Assembly: GCA_021234155.1 (NCBI GenBank)
Contig: JAJEKV010000092.1
Coordinates: 3,790,561-3,854,560 of the forward strand
Direction of reading: 5' to 3'
Source of the DNA: Isoetes taiwanensis
Taxonomy: Eukaryota; Streptophyta; Lycopodiopsida; Isoetales; Isoetaceae
DNA: 64,000 nt
Position 1 is the stretch's first letter. The number at the start of each line of letters is the position of its first letter. This document shows, piece after piece, positions 1-14,942 of this stretch. A model generated the notes under the pieces. It ran no database searches. It worked only from the letters and a program-made list of their open reading frames with translations, and was not told where the DNA came from. Made by a program: the position numbers and the translations under genes.

Positions 1-3000
1 ATGGAACAAACACGTAATGAATAGCAAGTTTAGAATATGGGGCTTCTTGCAAAACCATAGTGCCTATATCTTGTCAAAACTATACCACCTATATGTTTGA
101 CAAATAAGGATGAGATACCATAGGACCATAGGGATTGATATTGCAACCACCATAGATTGCAACCACCGTAGATGGTGAAGCTTCAAATTTGATGTTTAAA
201 GAGCAAATAGGGACTTGAACCCAATGCATCCTTTGCAAAATAGTAGTGCTTAAATCTTGCCAAACCATAAAAGCTATATCTTCATCAAAGAAGGATGAGG
301 TACTACACAAATTGATATTGCAACCACCATATATGGTGAAGCTTTAAATACGAAACAATGTTTGTGTTTAAAGAACAACAAAATTAGTGAAGGAAAAAAA
401 GCAATTTGGCAACAAAATGTGTTATGTAGAATGTCTTGTAAGTTCTAACACTAATGTATTGAAAGTGCATACCTAGTGTTGAAGTGTATGGCACCAAAAC
501 TCAAAATTATAAGCATAGCGCATGAATATAAATGATAAAGCGTAATGATGACATGGTAATGAGGCTATGGCACACAAAAGGATTAGAATCCTCTTGAGAA
601 TCACTCCACACTAAATTATCTTTACCCGCATGGGAAGATTCAACAAAGACAAATGCTCAATTTAAAAGAAAATAAAGACTTGTGGTCTATTTACTTGCTG
701 CCGAGAACATGTGATCTTTCATGGGATACATCCATCTCTGTAAGTGAATTAAAAAAATGCTCTTCGGTATATAAGAGAGGATGGTTGACCTGAATGAACA
801 AAAAAAAGACATAACACAACTACCATATTTTTTCAGAAATTAACACATGGACTAGAAAAGCATCTAGAGTACCCAATGCCAAGAATATGCAACCTGGAAA
901 GTGTTGAAGGGAGTGCAAAAATCTTCTATTAAGACTTCAAGGCCTTCAAGGCCTAATTAATGCATCATCTTCCAAGCATCCTCATTCAAACCCCACCAAA
1001 AGGAAGGGGCTAACACAAAGGCTATAAGATGCATTGAGTAGGCATAAAAAGGGTACATCTTGATAGCTTTTAGAGCATCTTCATAATAAAAATATGAATG
1101 GTATCTTCTAGCAGAACATAACTCCAGAGGATGAATGTTAATAGGGGAATTAGATGCTCTTGAGCTGAAACCAAGAACAATATGACAAATCTGAAGCAAC
1201 TGTAAGCATACATGCAAATAATATAAGGTGGTCCTGTCTGCATGTCAAATTCCTGTATCAATACCTCAAATGTCGCACTTGATCTTACTATTAAATGTGT
1301 AGAGCCTAATCAAGGATTCATCTTCGCAAAACTTAAGGACATAGGGATCACATCATTATGCTTGGAATACAAAGGCGGGCATTAGTTCCCTTTGTGTCTT
1401 CTTATGGGACCTCTCCACAATTATGGACGATGCAACTCGAGGGTATTTCAACCATGTAACTTTTCCAAATAACAACAACATGACTTTAATCAACTATGAA
1501 GACTTCGGTTTGTAGCAAGGAATTAGCCCCTTCAAGAAAGAGCTTTGTGCCAATTGTAGACTTTCGCCCTTCCCTTCACGAAATTCAAGATCGTGTCATT
1601 GGAAAACCGTAAAATGATACTTAAACCGGGTGATTGGGGCATTTTCAGAAACATTAATAAGGGCCTCTACTTCTTGCACCTCTACAATGTGTTATGGGTG
1701 AAGCATCTCTTCCATATGGGGTTACCTTTGAAGATTGTGAAAGACACTTTGCAAATGAAACATACATGGCGACAACGATAAACGGCTTGTTTAAGAAAAT
1801 CCACCTCTTCAATGTTGATGTGATTGCTACTCTCTTGGTTCGTCTTGGCTAAAGCCCTAAATATTAGTGTCTTGTTACGTTAAATCTGATTTTATGAGAT
1901 TTAAACAAAAAATCGGAGGTTCAAAAACATATTGAATGATCTTCTCCGCCCCTAAGACCCCGAGAATATGTCAACCATTGGCAAAACTCCTTGTAATTAT
2001 GAAAGAAACCCTATTTCGGGGCTTCCATTTTTTGTTCAGGGCTAGAGGCCCCCTTTTGATTAATCATCATTTCTACTGGGTATGAAAAATCAAGGGCCCT
2101 AAAACCTCTCGAGATTTGCATGCCATGAATCGGGGGTTTTTTTTTTTTTAAGGGGTTAAACCATTGGCAAGTGGCATAAAAAATAAGAAATGTGTATGCG
2201 CACTCTAGATGTACGCATTAGTACATCCACGACAATACACCAAGAAATCATATAAAAACCTTAGGGAAAAACGTACAAAAATACAAAAACAACCCCCTGT
2301 TATAATGCTAGATATTGAAATTGGATTTGTAGATGGGATCATCGATCTGGAATGCCGTCTTTAGTATCCCAAACCTTGCACTGTAACACTATGGTGAAAA
2401 GAAAAACAAAGGTTGGTCATATGACTTGCAATGAGATAATGATAAGAAAAACAAAGGTCAACAATCTCAGTTGACCAAAACTTGGTGGAATTTTTTTTAT
2501 TATGACCTTCAAGATGTAATATGGAGTGATAGCAGACTCAGGACTTACAAATGATTTGATTTTACATTCTTGCTATTTAATTTTTGATAGGCAAAGTTAA
2601 ATTTTTTCTTTGTGGTTTTGCAGGTCGGATTCTGTAATCCGGTGAGCAATCTTGGCATGTCTAGTTTCAGAAGTATGGCAAGAATGGGTGACACTTCCAT
2701 ACCTCGGGATAGTTTCGTTTTACAGCCCTCTCCCTCTCCCCAATGTTTGTGTCGACAATATACAATCTGAAAATCAAGGGTCCAGATGCATGCCACGTCA
2801 GAGGAGGCCTGCAAATTGAAAACTAGCCCATAGCTCTAAAGAGCCAAAGCACAGAGCTGACCTCCTCTAATCTGGAGAAAAAGGGTTGGACTACATTTTG
2901 CAGCACCGACATTGTAAAAGCAATCAACTAAAAAATACTTACTTATTATGCCTCTTCCTCTTTTGGATTGACCTTCCTCAGTATACAGTTTCCTCTTTCT

Positions 3001-3308
3001 CTGTCTGGCTTAGCACGATCTCGCTAAGTGTGCCTTGATCTCCATCAAGAAGACTAACGGTGAATTTTTGGTGGTCAAAGTATAGGTAAGAGAAAGTGAA
3101 GGAAAAAAATGTTACATGTTAAACCTTGTTTTATCTGACATTTACTTAGTCAACAAATTCATCAATGGACTATTCTATTACAGTTTATTCTATTTTACTA
3201 TTGTTCTTTGCGGTCGTGGGTTATATAATATAGGGTTTTCGATAGGGCTTATATTTTAGTATCCAATGACTCTGCCATGAACACCTCAGAGCATCCCAGT
3301 GGCTAACG
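1..3308. other. AT-rich stretch without recognisable gene
   Basis: Only short open frames occur, none with family resemblance. One exon-like piece is visible near 2623-2770 on the plus strand, where a pyrimidine-rich tract ending in TTTTGCAG precedes about 45 open codons, but I cannot name it. The rest reads as degenerate non-coding DNA. Confidence 0.5.
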
Positions 3309-3425
3309 ATGAGCTCCTCCGAGCATCCAAATGACTCCACAATGAGCACCTCTGAGCATTTTGGTGACTCCACTTCGTCAGGGAATCAATCTTCAATTCC
3401 ATCTATTGATGAGCTCCCAACATCA

Positions 3426-3555
<130 letters not shown>

Positions 3556-3559
3556 ATGG

Positions 3560-6741
<3,182 letters not shown>

Positions 6742-6778
<37 letters not shown>
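6742..6778. repeat. (TC)n tail of LINE A copy 2
   Basis: About 18 TC units follow the same terminal sequence (GACGGAATAATAGATTTCAT) that precedes the 4887 tract. Confidence 0.93.
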
Positions 6779-6780
<2 letters not shown>

Positions 6781-7446
6781 CCCTTCCTCTCTCTTTTTTT
6801 ATTTGAACATCCATTTGATATCTTGCATATTCATCTTCACCGATAGAAATGAAACTTTTTCATCTTTCTAATCAAGAAAAGTCAGTCAAGAAAAACTTGA
6901 CTTTGAGATGATCCATTGGAGTGACTTGCCAGGCAATACGACAATTGTTGGTGCAAACAATGCAAAAGCACTAGCAGAAAAATGTATATCATGAGATGAG
7001 ATCACAAAATGAATTATGATTTGATGCCAAATGCTCCACCTCCATCCGACCTTGAATTGAAAGCACGACAAGAAGCAGATGAGGTAAAAGTGTGTATTAA
7101 GAATTTCTATTATTAATCAAACAAATTCTAATCCTCTTAGTATATATGACTTGTCATAGTATTTGGATATGCTTCATGAAAATCCTAAACTTGTCGAGAC
7201 ATTAGATAGCCCCATGTCATCTAGATCATTAGGTTATTTCTAGAAGCACTAGTTCTAGTCTCGAAGAGACTCAAGAAATTGAGAGAGGTCATACGAGGGG
7301 AAGTACAATGGGTACAAAACTTAAGGGCCAGTTTAAGGAAAGCTCGCATAGTCTTGCTCATGTATGTGAAACCAAAAATGATATGGCTGAACTCCCCCGT
7401 CACCTTAGAGCCTCTATTATTCCATTTGTTCGATCCTAGGCTATTG
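6779..7446. other. No recognisable gene
   Basis: AT-rich spacer between the LINE A tail and the GC-rich LINE B. Short open frames only. Confidence 0.5.
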
Positions 7447-7477
7447 GGAAGGAAGGAAGGAAGGAAGGAAGGAAGGT
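7447..7477 (-). repeat. (GGAA)n / (TTCC)n tetranucleotide tail of LINE B
   Basis: About seven GGAA units. On the minus strand this is TTCC repeated at the 3' end of the GC-rich LINE that starts immediately to the right, so it is probably that element's simple-sequence tail. Confidence 0.85.
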
Positions 7478-8825
7478 ACTTTTATCGTCCACGGAGACCA
7501 ATCGGTCTATGGGACCCAATACAAAAACGCAGCAAGCGGATTACTGCCCGGACTAAAAAACCCCCGCCCCGAAGGGTTTTCGAGGAAAAACCGTGGCAGC
7601 AATCGGCCCTGCCCGACAAAGCGTGCTAATCATATAAAATGCTGAAACATCCCAATATATCTGGTCATGCACCACCCCCAGTAGTGCCTAGTCGTGGGAC
7701 GGCCCGGGGGGGGCAAAAGGTGACCTCCGCGAGGTCCGGTACCTCCCGGATGTATGACCCCGAGGTGGCGTCTTGGCGGTGTGTTCATCGGCAAATGCTG
7801 GCACGCCCCGCCGGTACTAAGGGGGCGTGTCGGCCGGATCGGTGAGGAACGGGCAACTCTGGAAAGTGTGAGACTCATCCTCAATGGCACGTTTGACAGA
7901 CCGCGGCGAGCCTGTCACGGCGGGGGCTCCCAATCCACCCGCCGTCCTCGATCGCGAAGATGGTGGGCACATGCGCGAATGGAGGCAATGAGTCTGCGCT
8001 TTTCGAGGCGGTAGGGAACGAGGTAGATTTGTCAGGCGGGGGCTAACACGGGTTGATGTGCTCCTTGTAATGGGCCATTTTGACCTGCTCTAGAGCAATG
8101 GGGTCCCGAGCTTGCCAAGGAAACAAGCATCTAGGTACTCCTGATTTGCTGTCACGATCGGCCTCCTGCGCCCGAGGTATGCGCATCACGTGCTCTGCCG
8201 ACGTTCCATCTGGCGAACCGATCTCTCTTACCCCTCCAGCGGGGCCCTAAGCGGCTTGCGGACTCATGGCCCGCGGTGTAAGCGGTTGCGGGGCCAGAGC
8301 ATCACCATAGTAACCACTTTTCGAGAAAATAGGCGATGTGTCTATCAAGGGTCGCCATGGCGAAGCGCTAAGAATCCGATTTCTGCGGCCGAGAATCGAT
8401 AGGGATGAAGGTTTCACCCAAGTGCGTGCCAAAAATGCCTTCGCACACTGCTCCAAGTCATTCGAGTTCGCCAAAGAGGCGGTAGGGCCCCAAACCTCGA
8501 CCCGATGCATGTATGAAGGGCGGGGGCTCGACCGGTGCGGAGCAGATGTGACCGATGGCCCCAATCATATAGCTACGCACGGTGATTGTTGTTACGCATG
8601 GCATAAAAGCTCTCCGGCTTGTTGTCACCGCTTAGCGGATAGGCGCCTCCGGCCCGAAGGCAGGAGGGGAACTCCACCCTAGGTACTTGTAGGTGGGGTG
8701 GCGTCCCGCACGTACATCCCCGATATGTGAGTGCGGGGAGGCATGGGGTGGCGTGAAGAGGATATGAGAACCACCACGGTCTTGGCGGATTGATGCGCAT
8801 GCGTAGCGACAAAATGTGCGGGGCA

Positions 8826-9901
8826 TCAGGTGTGTGCATAGCTTCGGGGTGTGGGCGGCCGAGGCCAACATCGTCGCATAGATGGTTGGCGGATGACACG
8901 GTGCAAAAGATGTATGCCATCCCCCATGCTCGCGAGAAGCTGGGGCTCTAAGCCGATCAATATAGAGGCAAAAAGTGTTGGCGAGAGGGGGGGCAACCCC
9001 TGGGACCCCGATACTACTGGTGAATGCTTGGCCCGCCGGTGCATCACGCCAAAACAACTCTCATACAACTTGTATATGGCATTCGCGACAGGCGGCGGGA
9101 GCCCCAGTTGACGCAGTTTCAGCCTGACTTTTCGGGGGCCAGTATCAAAAGCAACTGCGGGAAGTCCACAAAGCGACAATACAAGTCCAGCCGATGATTA
9201 GGCTGTCTTCAATCGATGCCCGGCGTAAAGATATGGTCAATCGTTGAGTGGCGGGTCAAAGCATGCGTGTGAGGGCTCGCACATCCGCCGCCCGGCCAGT
9301 GGGTCAACCGCTTTCGAGAATGCCACCAACGGTTTGGCAAATACCGAACCCCGACCATGATCGTCCGCAGTGGCCGGACGATTGTGGGTCGCCCGCCTTG
9401 TGAATGGGAACAACCACGCTTGTGGTCCATTGTCGGGAAACCCTCCCCGCAATGCTCGTTGAACGGTAGTGAGGACCGGCACCTGGCGGTACGCCACCGC
9501 CCACTTGAGTAACTTTCGCCACGCATACCATCGAGGTCGTTTGCCTTCCCATTAGCTAGCCGTTGCAGGCCCTCCTCAACATCCTCGGCCCACGAGAACC
9601 AATGGGGGCCATCCCGTGGGGGTATGGGCGTCACGCTGCCCCTCGGCGGGTCATAGAGCTGCTGCAAAGTCTTCATTCCCCTTTGCCGGGTGTGATGTCC
9701 CCGAGGGTGGCTGGCCTTCAAAGCACTTCTGCGCCAAAAGGTTGAGGATGAGTGTCGGCCAGTAGAACATCTCCCCCGATGCTTGGCAAGGTACCGCGCC
9801 TTTGTGTCCTTCCGATGATAAATGATGCGTGTGGTGGCTGGCGGGTACACGGATCGAGAATGTGGCGGGGCCGCTGCTATGCGTTCTTCTGATCGCATCA
9901 A
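8826..9901 (-). pseudogene. LINE B reverse transcriptase relic
   Basis: Minus-strand frames spell the polymerase blocks in order: a basic linker, QRLANGKANDLDGMRGE (about 9560-9510; the NGKAPGxDG motif), WTTSVVVPIHKAGDP (about 9430-9390; the VPIYKxGD motif), then AFDTGPRKVRL-KLRQLGLPPP and GLPPLSPTLFASILI (about 9160-8960; the QGxPLSPxLF motif). The FxDYxxAFD and YADD catalytic aspartates cannot be seen intact. At least three frame changes are needed to follow the protein, so it is inactive. Confidence 0.75.
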
Positions 9902-10489
9902 ACCATCGATTCTGAGGGAATATTTCGACCCCGGCGGCGGCGACGGGGGGGTCCAAAAGCACCCGTCCGCCGCATCCCGTAATAGCCGAAGTCACCGGTG
10001 CATCTGTCACGCTTCTAGTGTGGAGGTCCCAGAAGTACTGGGGAGGCGTCCATGAGCATCTTGGCAGTCCTCTTCCGCTCATGTCGAGTCTCAACCGAGG
10101 GACCGAGGGGCTGGCATAGTGGAGGTTCGGCGGCTCGCCAAACCAGTCCAAATAAAGTGGGAGGTGATCACGAGTCGACCTCCTCATCCCGACCGGGTCG
10201 GTGCCCACCCGAAACGGCCGTGATGAGATGCATATCTTGCGCAATTACAAGCACATAGTCCACCACACTAGACCCTCCCCCGATTGTCACATGCGCATGT
10301 TGCACTTATGGAGAATCGGGACCCTTTGTGAAAGGCCATTGCAAATTATCAAGTCAAAAAATGCCACATAGCAGAGCAATCGTCACAAAGCGAAGTGACA
10401 CAGGCGTCATCCGGCCAGCGTGGCGGGGCTACTTCTGGGAATGGCAGCGGGGACATCGTCGGCCGAGGGGTCAAGTCGCATGGGCTGCT

Positions 10490-10966
10490 CTACTCGTCCG
10501 GTGCATTGAAATCTCCAAGAAGGACAACCCTACCCAATCTGTTGATCTTGCCGTATGTCATCATATAGATCGACATACGGGTCCATCCTATCCGTGATCG
10601 GGTGGGTCGCGATAGAAAGGTCTTTGTCTGCGAGGGAAATAACAACAGTGACGAAAAAGAGGGTTGCCACGGTATTATGCACACGAACCCGAAGTACCGG
10701 TTGTGTCCGTCTCGCTCGAGGGTAACCGAATGTGCCAAGGTTGTCCCAGAGTAGCAAGCCACTCCACCATGACCCCGTTGTCCCGCATGCGTTATTGAAG
10801 ACCGAGAAATGTTGGTAACCCCAAGAAATCGTAGCCTTTGTGCCAGCAGATGCTCCCATGTCTCCATGAGGAAGATGAGATCCATACCAGACGCCATCGG
10901 AGTTCGGACCGCCCTTCTACGCCAAGGGAAGCCTCGACAATTCCATGAGACCACCCGGAGGCACAA
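10490..10966 (-). pseudogene. LINE B apurinic-type endonuclease relic
   Basis: The minus-strand frame begins with LRVVSWNCRGFPWRRRAV, the N-terminal strand and the Asn of exonuclease-endonuclease-phosphatase fold enzymes encoded by LINEs. LIFLMETWEH follows, containing the catalytic Glu, then GHGGVACY and a C-terminal VVLLGDFNAPDE with the Asp/Asn pair. In a live element this domain nicks target DNA to prime reverse transcription. The frame stops before the His of the SDH motif, and the neighbouring linker sits in another frame. Confidence 0.8.
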
Positions 10967-10969
10967 TTC

Positions 10970-11581
10970 CTATTTGTCACAGGATGGCGCGCACCGAGTC
11001 GCGGGGAGGACGGAAGCGTGAGGCCGAAATGAGAAGTAGATGGAGCGGAGGCAGCATGTGGCTGGAGAGGGCGTGGGCCGCGAGGGAGCGGGAGTAGGAG
11101 CAGTGAGAAGGGGGCCGTGGTAGTAGAAGCGAAGCGGGGCCGCGTCTGCGGCTGTGGTTGGGGCTGCGGGGTCCGCAGCAAAGCAGTGTGCCGGAAAATG
11201 TGCATCCCGCCGAACCAATCTCGCAGACTTCGGGTTAATGTCACCTTTGACCTTCCTTGCCTCACAGGCCTCCCGCCGCATCGGTGTGAGGTCCTGGCCC
11301 ACGCATGTGGATGTCCCCTTCAACATCCGCCCTCGGGCGAATATGGCATCACGCACTGCGCATCCGCCAGAAACCGTGAATATGACAATGCGGTCACGGC
11401 CCGGCTGGTGCCCCATGCCGCTGTTTCGAGAAATGTGAACGCCCTCGAATGTCATCCGTCCGAGAATGTGTGTTAGGATGTTGTGGGCGAAGAGACTCTC
11501 CCCCTGGCGTTTCGGCATGCCTCGAACTACGATATTGTGGCCTCCGCGCCGCTCCTGGAGTTCTCGAAGGCCAGGGTCCAA
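10970..11581 (-). pseudogene. LINE B ORF1-like (L1 ORF1p-type) protein relic
   Basis: The frame has the layout of an L1 ORF1 protein RNA-binding and C-terminal part: NIVVRGMPKRQGE, DRIVIFTVSGGCAVRDAIFA, and GQDLTPMRREACEARK, which parallel the RGLPE, RxxVxFxxxxxRDxI and DLTPxxRxxR blocks of that family. Such proteins coat the element RNA and act as chaperones. After about residue 130 the frame drifts into low-complexity Pro/Ala/Ser sequence. It lies directly upstream of the endonuclease relic, as ORF1 should. This is family-level recognition by eye. Confidence 0.6.
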
Positions 11582-11750
11582 GGTGGGCTAAGGCCTGGGT
11601 CCTGTCTGGCCGGGGGTGGTGGTGGTGGCTGGGATGGCGTGGAGGATTTGGAGTGTGGCTGGGATGGCGTGGAGTGGCTGGAGAGCGGGGCAGCAGTGCG
11701 GGGGCGTGGCTGCCGGCGTGGAGGCTGTGGCGGGATAGGGGAAATGTCTA

Positions 11751-12720
11751 TGATGTTGAAAGAGTTTGTGTATTGAGGCCATAAGTACATGATTGCACCT
11801 TCTTTAGAAATACCACAAGCTGGAAGGGGTATGTACATAATGGAGCATGTGAAAGTTCCATCTGGACATTCAATTGTGTTAATAGTGTTTGGCAGCCCAA
11901 AATATCCTTGGGGGTTATGGCATAAACTCGCTTCTTTTATGTCTAGTATGTCTACTTATGCTATGGCATTGAATGTGGCATCTTAGAGTGAGCACAGAGA
12001 TCGTGGAGAACATACCTCATGTGATGCGTGCATATATATTGATGGCCAAGCAAGTGTTCATGGGAATATTGTAGCTCACAAACTAGATGAAACAAAAAAA
12101 ATAACCTCAAACAAATATTCATCTCAATAAAAACAAGATGCTAACACATCAATGGGTTACCCGTTGGAATGGCCTCCCAAATAGCATCCTTAGGATAAAC
12201 CCGTACAAGTACGAAACTTCATGCTATGAAACGCAGTATTTAATACCATGGATTAAATGGCCAAGGAAGATGCTCTTATGTCATGTTATTTTCCAGTTTA
12301 CTTTGTAACCATGTTGTGCATATTCTATTGATACAGGAACATGAGCAAGTAAATGTATGTATAGCATTAGAGATTATTCATTGGTGACGATCTCAATTAC
12401 TTTCAAATGTCAATGCAAGCAGTAGATCAATTTGCACCATGATTTGCGAGATTCCTTGAACATGATTTCATCAAAAAAAAAAAAAGGTCACTTTCAAGGA
12501 TTAACCATTAAGACCAATTTGAAGTTCTCCTTCATGCAGATCAATTCTTTATGCTTTCACAATTGTGACGATAATAATTGCGATTTCAAAATATTCCCAG
12601 TTATTCTGGACACAGGTCTAACTGAAAAGCAAATTTAACCAAGTGTTTTGTATGGTAAGCATTCAACCTCAACAATGAATAGAAAAGGCAATATGCATGG
12701 ATATTTCAAAACTAAATCTA
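11751..12720. other. No recognisable gene
   Basis: AT-rich flank of LINE B; only short frames and an A-run near 12474-12485. Confidence 0.5.
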
Positions 12721-12721
12721 A

Positions 12722-12760
12722 CTAGTAACGAATGCCCGGCGTTGCCGGGCTTTGGTTACA
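12722..12760 (-). mobile_element. Probable Helitron 3' terminus
   Basis: On the minus strand the sequence is a perfect 7-bp GC hairpin (GCCCGGC AAC GCCGGGC) followed nine bases later by CTAG and a T. That is the signature of plant Helitron 3' ends: a short GC-rich hairpin just before CTRR, inserted between A and T. The element body would extend to the right of this point. I could not find the matching 5' TC end, so the extent is unknown; the acyl-activating-enzyme pseudogene to the right might be inside it. Confidence 0.55.
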
Positions 12761-13182
12761 ACAAAGTGAGTGACCCACTTCATAAAGCTTATTAAATTTA
12801 TGCACCGATAGGTTTGCAATGTATATTGAATTTTAGATTTTTACTTGTTCAATATGCCTAAACCGATTAAGCCTCTGATTATGAGATTGGGTATTACTTA
12901 TTCTTTTAAGATTAGCTAAGTAAGGAGGGAAAACCCATCAATCTTTTATATATAATGCACTACGACTTGAGAAAGCATGAAGAATTTGGTCAGTCATAAT
13001 ACTGCTCGCAAATGAAAATGAATGTGGCCTGCCATTTGAAATTGCCTGTGTGGAGCATGCCTTTGCATAAAGCCTATAGCAATAATTTTTTTTAGTTCTA
13101 TGATGGTCTTTTAGCTTTTCAATTGGACCATTTCATTGTGAATTTATTAGTCTTTGGTTGTGTATATGTGAGGGCAAAGATC

Positions 13183-13250
13183 AGAGTATTCCAATAGTTA
13201 ACTTTTTAAGTAGAGTATTCCAATAGTTAACTTTTTAAGTATTCCAATAG
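13183..13250. repeat. 29-bp tandem repeat, about 2.3 copies
   Basis: AGAGTATTCCAATAGTTAAC plus CTTTTTAAGT starts at 13183 and again at 13212, followed by a partial third copy. Confidence 0.85.
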
Positions 13251-13317
13251 CTCACGTGATTGAAGAACATGCTTGGTGTGCTATAGAGCTAATGTTTTTT
13301 GACACTTGCTTGAGGTT

Positions 13318-13490
13318 TAGATACTATGTTGGTATCGGCCATGCTATGAGTTTTTGCCAGTGTTTTTTTTCGAGACATGGCATTACTTAGTCTATCTTTT
13401 TAGATACTATGTTGGTATAGGCGATGGTATGAGTTTTTGCCAGTGTTGTGTTATTTTCGACACATGGCATTACTTGGTCTATCTTTTTTC
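13318..13490. repeat. 83-bp tandem duplication
   Basis: TTAGATACTATGTTGGTAT through GGCATTACTT and TCTATCTTTTT occurs twice head to tail with about 90 percent identity. Confidence 0.85.
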
Positions 13491-13650
13491 CATAATGTCA
13501 ACAATAGCTAGGTCAAACATTGAACAAAAGTATTAAAGACCCAGGCATTTATTGTAAAAGAAATTTTCAAAAATTGGCATTAACACCTGAACATGCTATA
13601 GCAGAATGATGGCTAAACAATGACGTGTTGAGCTTTCATCATGCTACAAT

Positions 13651-14098
13651 AGAACCATAGCTAAACAATGAAAACAATGATGCATTGAGTTTTGCAATCA
13701 TGCAGATGTGATAGTTCTAGGATAAACACCTTGGCACATTCGCAGGCTAAACAAAAAGGCATATTGGTTCCTGTAGTAACATCTGAATTACCAGAACTTG
13801 AATAACCATGACGGTGGGCGCCCCGTAAAGTTCTGGTGGAGTAAAGTATCCTGGCATTCAATCTTCAGCAAACAAACTTAAGGTACCATATCACTCTCTG
13901 ACAATAACTCCAAAGCTATAAAATTCTGGTGCAGTAAAGTATCTTGGCATTCAATAGTAGAACCATGGCTAAACAATGATGCATTGAGTTTTGCAATCAT
14001 GCAAATGTGATAGTTCTAGGATAAAAACCCTGGCACATCCGCAGATTAAACAAAAAGGCAGATTGGTTCCTGTAGTAACATCTGAATTACCAGAACTG
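13651..14098. repeat. Direct repeat of about 148 bp, offset 299 bp
   Basis: The segment from AGAACCATAGCTAAACAATG to GAATTACCAGAACT at 13651-13799 recurs at about 13950-14098 with a few substitutions. The spacer itself contains a second shared motif (AGTAAAGTATCCTGGCATTC, near 13840 and 13935). Confidence 0.85.
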
Positions 14099-14191
14099 TT
14101 TTTGCTGAAATAGGGCTAACATCTGATGTATCTGCTGGGTGCAACAGGAAAAAATAAAGGATAAGCTGATTTAAGTACTCAGAAGCTCTCC

Positions 14192-14942
14192 AAATCGTAA
14201 ACTCTTCAGCAAGATTAGTTCAAGTTCAGAAGTGGGCCTGCCAAACCTAGAATTGGTGATTGCCTCCAGCAAATCCTGGCGCGTTCTTTTAATGGAAGAG
14301 GATCCCATTCAGGCTTCCATTTGCATGATCGAGCACCTCCATATGTCTCTGTTAAACCATATCCATGTGTAACTCTGAACCCCGGTTCCTTCCATCTTTG
14401 CCAAGATGGGTGCTGGTGGTGGTGCAGCACCTACTAAAAACTCAACCATGCGAGGAAAAGGCTTTCGTTCACTCTCATCTGCATTCAGAATAATGCTTAT
14501 GACTGTTGGGGCACCACAAAGATGTGTAACTTGATATTGAACAATAGCATCAAAAATATTTTTTGCAGTTACATTTTGGATTAGTATATTTGTTCCAGCT
14601 TGTGTAGCAACACCCCACGTGAAACATCAACCATTACAATGGAACATTGGCAAAGCCCAGAGATAAACAGGTGATGGCCTCATGTTCCATAAAAAAAATT
14701 GTCATTATAGAATTCAGATAGGCACTCCTGTCTGTATGCACAACACCTTTAGGGCTAGAAGTGGTCCCATATGTGTAATCCAGAGAAATAGGCTGCCATT
14801 CATTATTACACACCGTCTGAAAACTTGGGTCTCCCTTCTCTAATAGCTCCTCATAATCCATGATAGCCTCTGGTTCCTTATAGTCAGCATGGCTATTCAT
14901 TGAATTAGCAAAAGGCACTTTCCTAGCACAACCTTGCTTCAT
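14192..14942 (-). pseudogene. Acyl-activating enzyme (AMP-binding) processed pseudogene
   Basis: Members of this plant family ligate short-chain acids to CoA through an acyl-adenylate. The minus strand shows, in order, the AMP-binding P-loop block (DYTYGTTSSPKGVVHTDRSA, about 14790-14730), then in other frames the FHCNGWCFTWG block, THLCGAPTVISIIL, VGAAPPPAPILAKM, and the adenylation core GYGLTETYGGARSCKWKPEW (about 14360-14300). These motifs are normally encoded in several exons, yet here they lie within 750 bp without introns and with several frameshifts. That suggests a retrocopy, cut at both ends. Closest in style to the AAE1/AAE7 butyryl- or acetyl-CoA ligase group, but the substrate cannot be read. 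Confidence 0.8.

Larger units (their letters stand above)
7477..11750 (-). mobile_element. GC-rich LINE family B, decayed near full-length copy
   Basis: A block of roughly 4.3 kb is sharply richer in G and C than both flanks. Read on the minus strand it shows the order of an L1-like non-LTR element: proline-rich 5' region (about 11750-11590), ORF1-like protein (11581-10970), apurinic endonuclease (10966-10490), linker with WFD motif (about 9900), reverse transcriptase (about 9650-8800), then a 3' part ending in (TTCC)n. Every protein is fragmented by frameshifts. No target duplication could be recognised. It shares motif order but not close sequence with LINE A. High GC and many intact CG dinucleotides are odd for an old silenced element. 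Confidence 0.85.

Noticed and set aside
8338-8682. Long plus-strand frames in the GC-rich block
   Set aside because: High GC lowers stop frequency; the meaningful protein motifs of this block are all on the minus strand.
11117-11476. Plus-strand frame of 119 codons
   Set aside because: Antisense shadow of the LINE B ORF1-like region.
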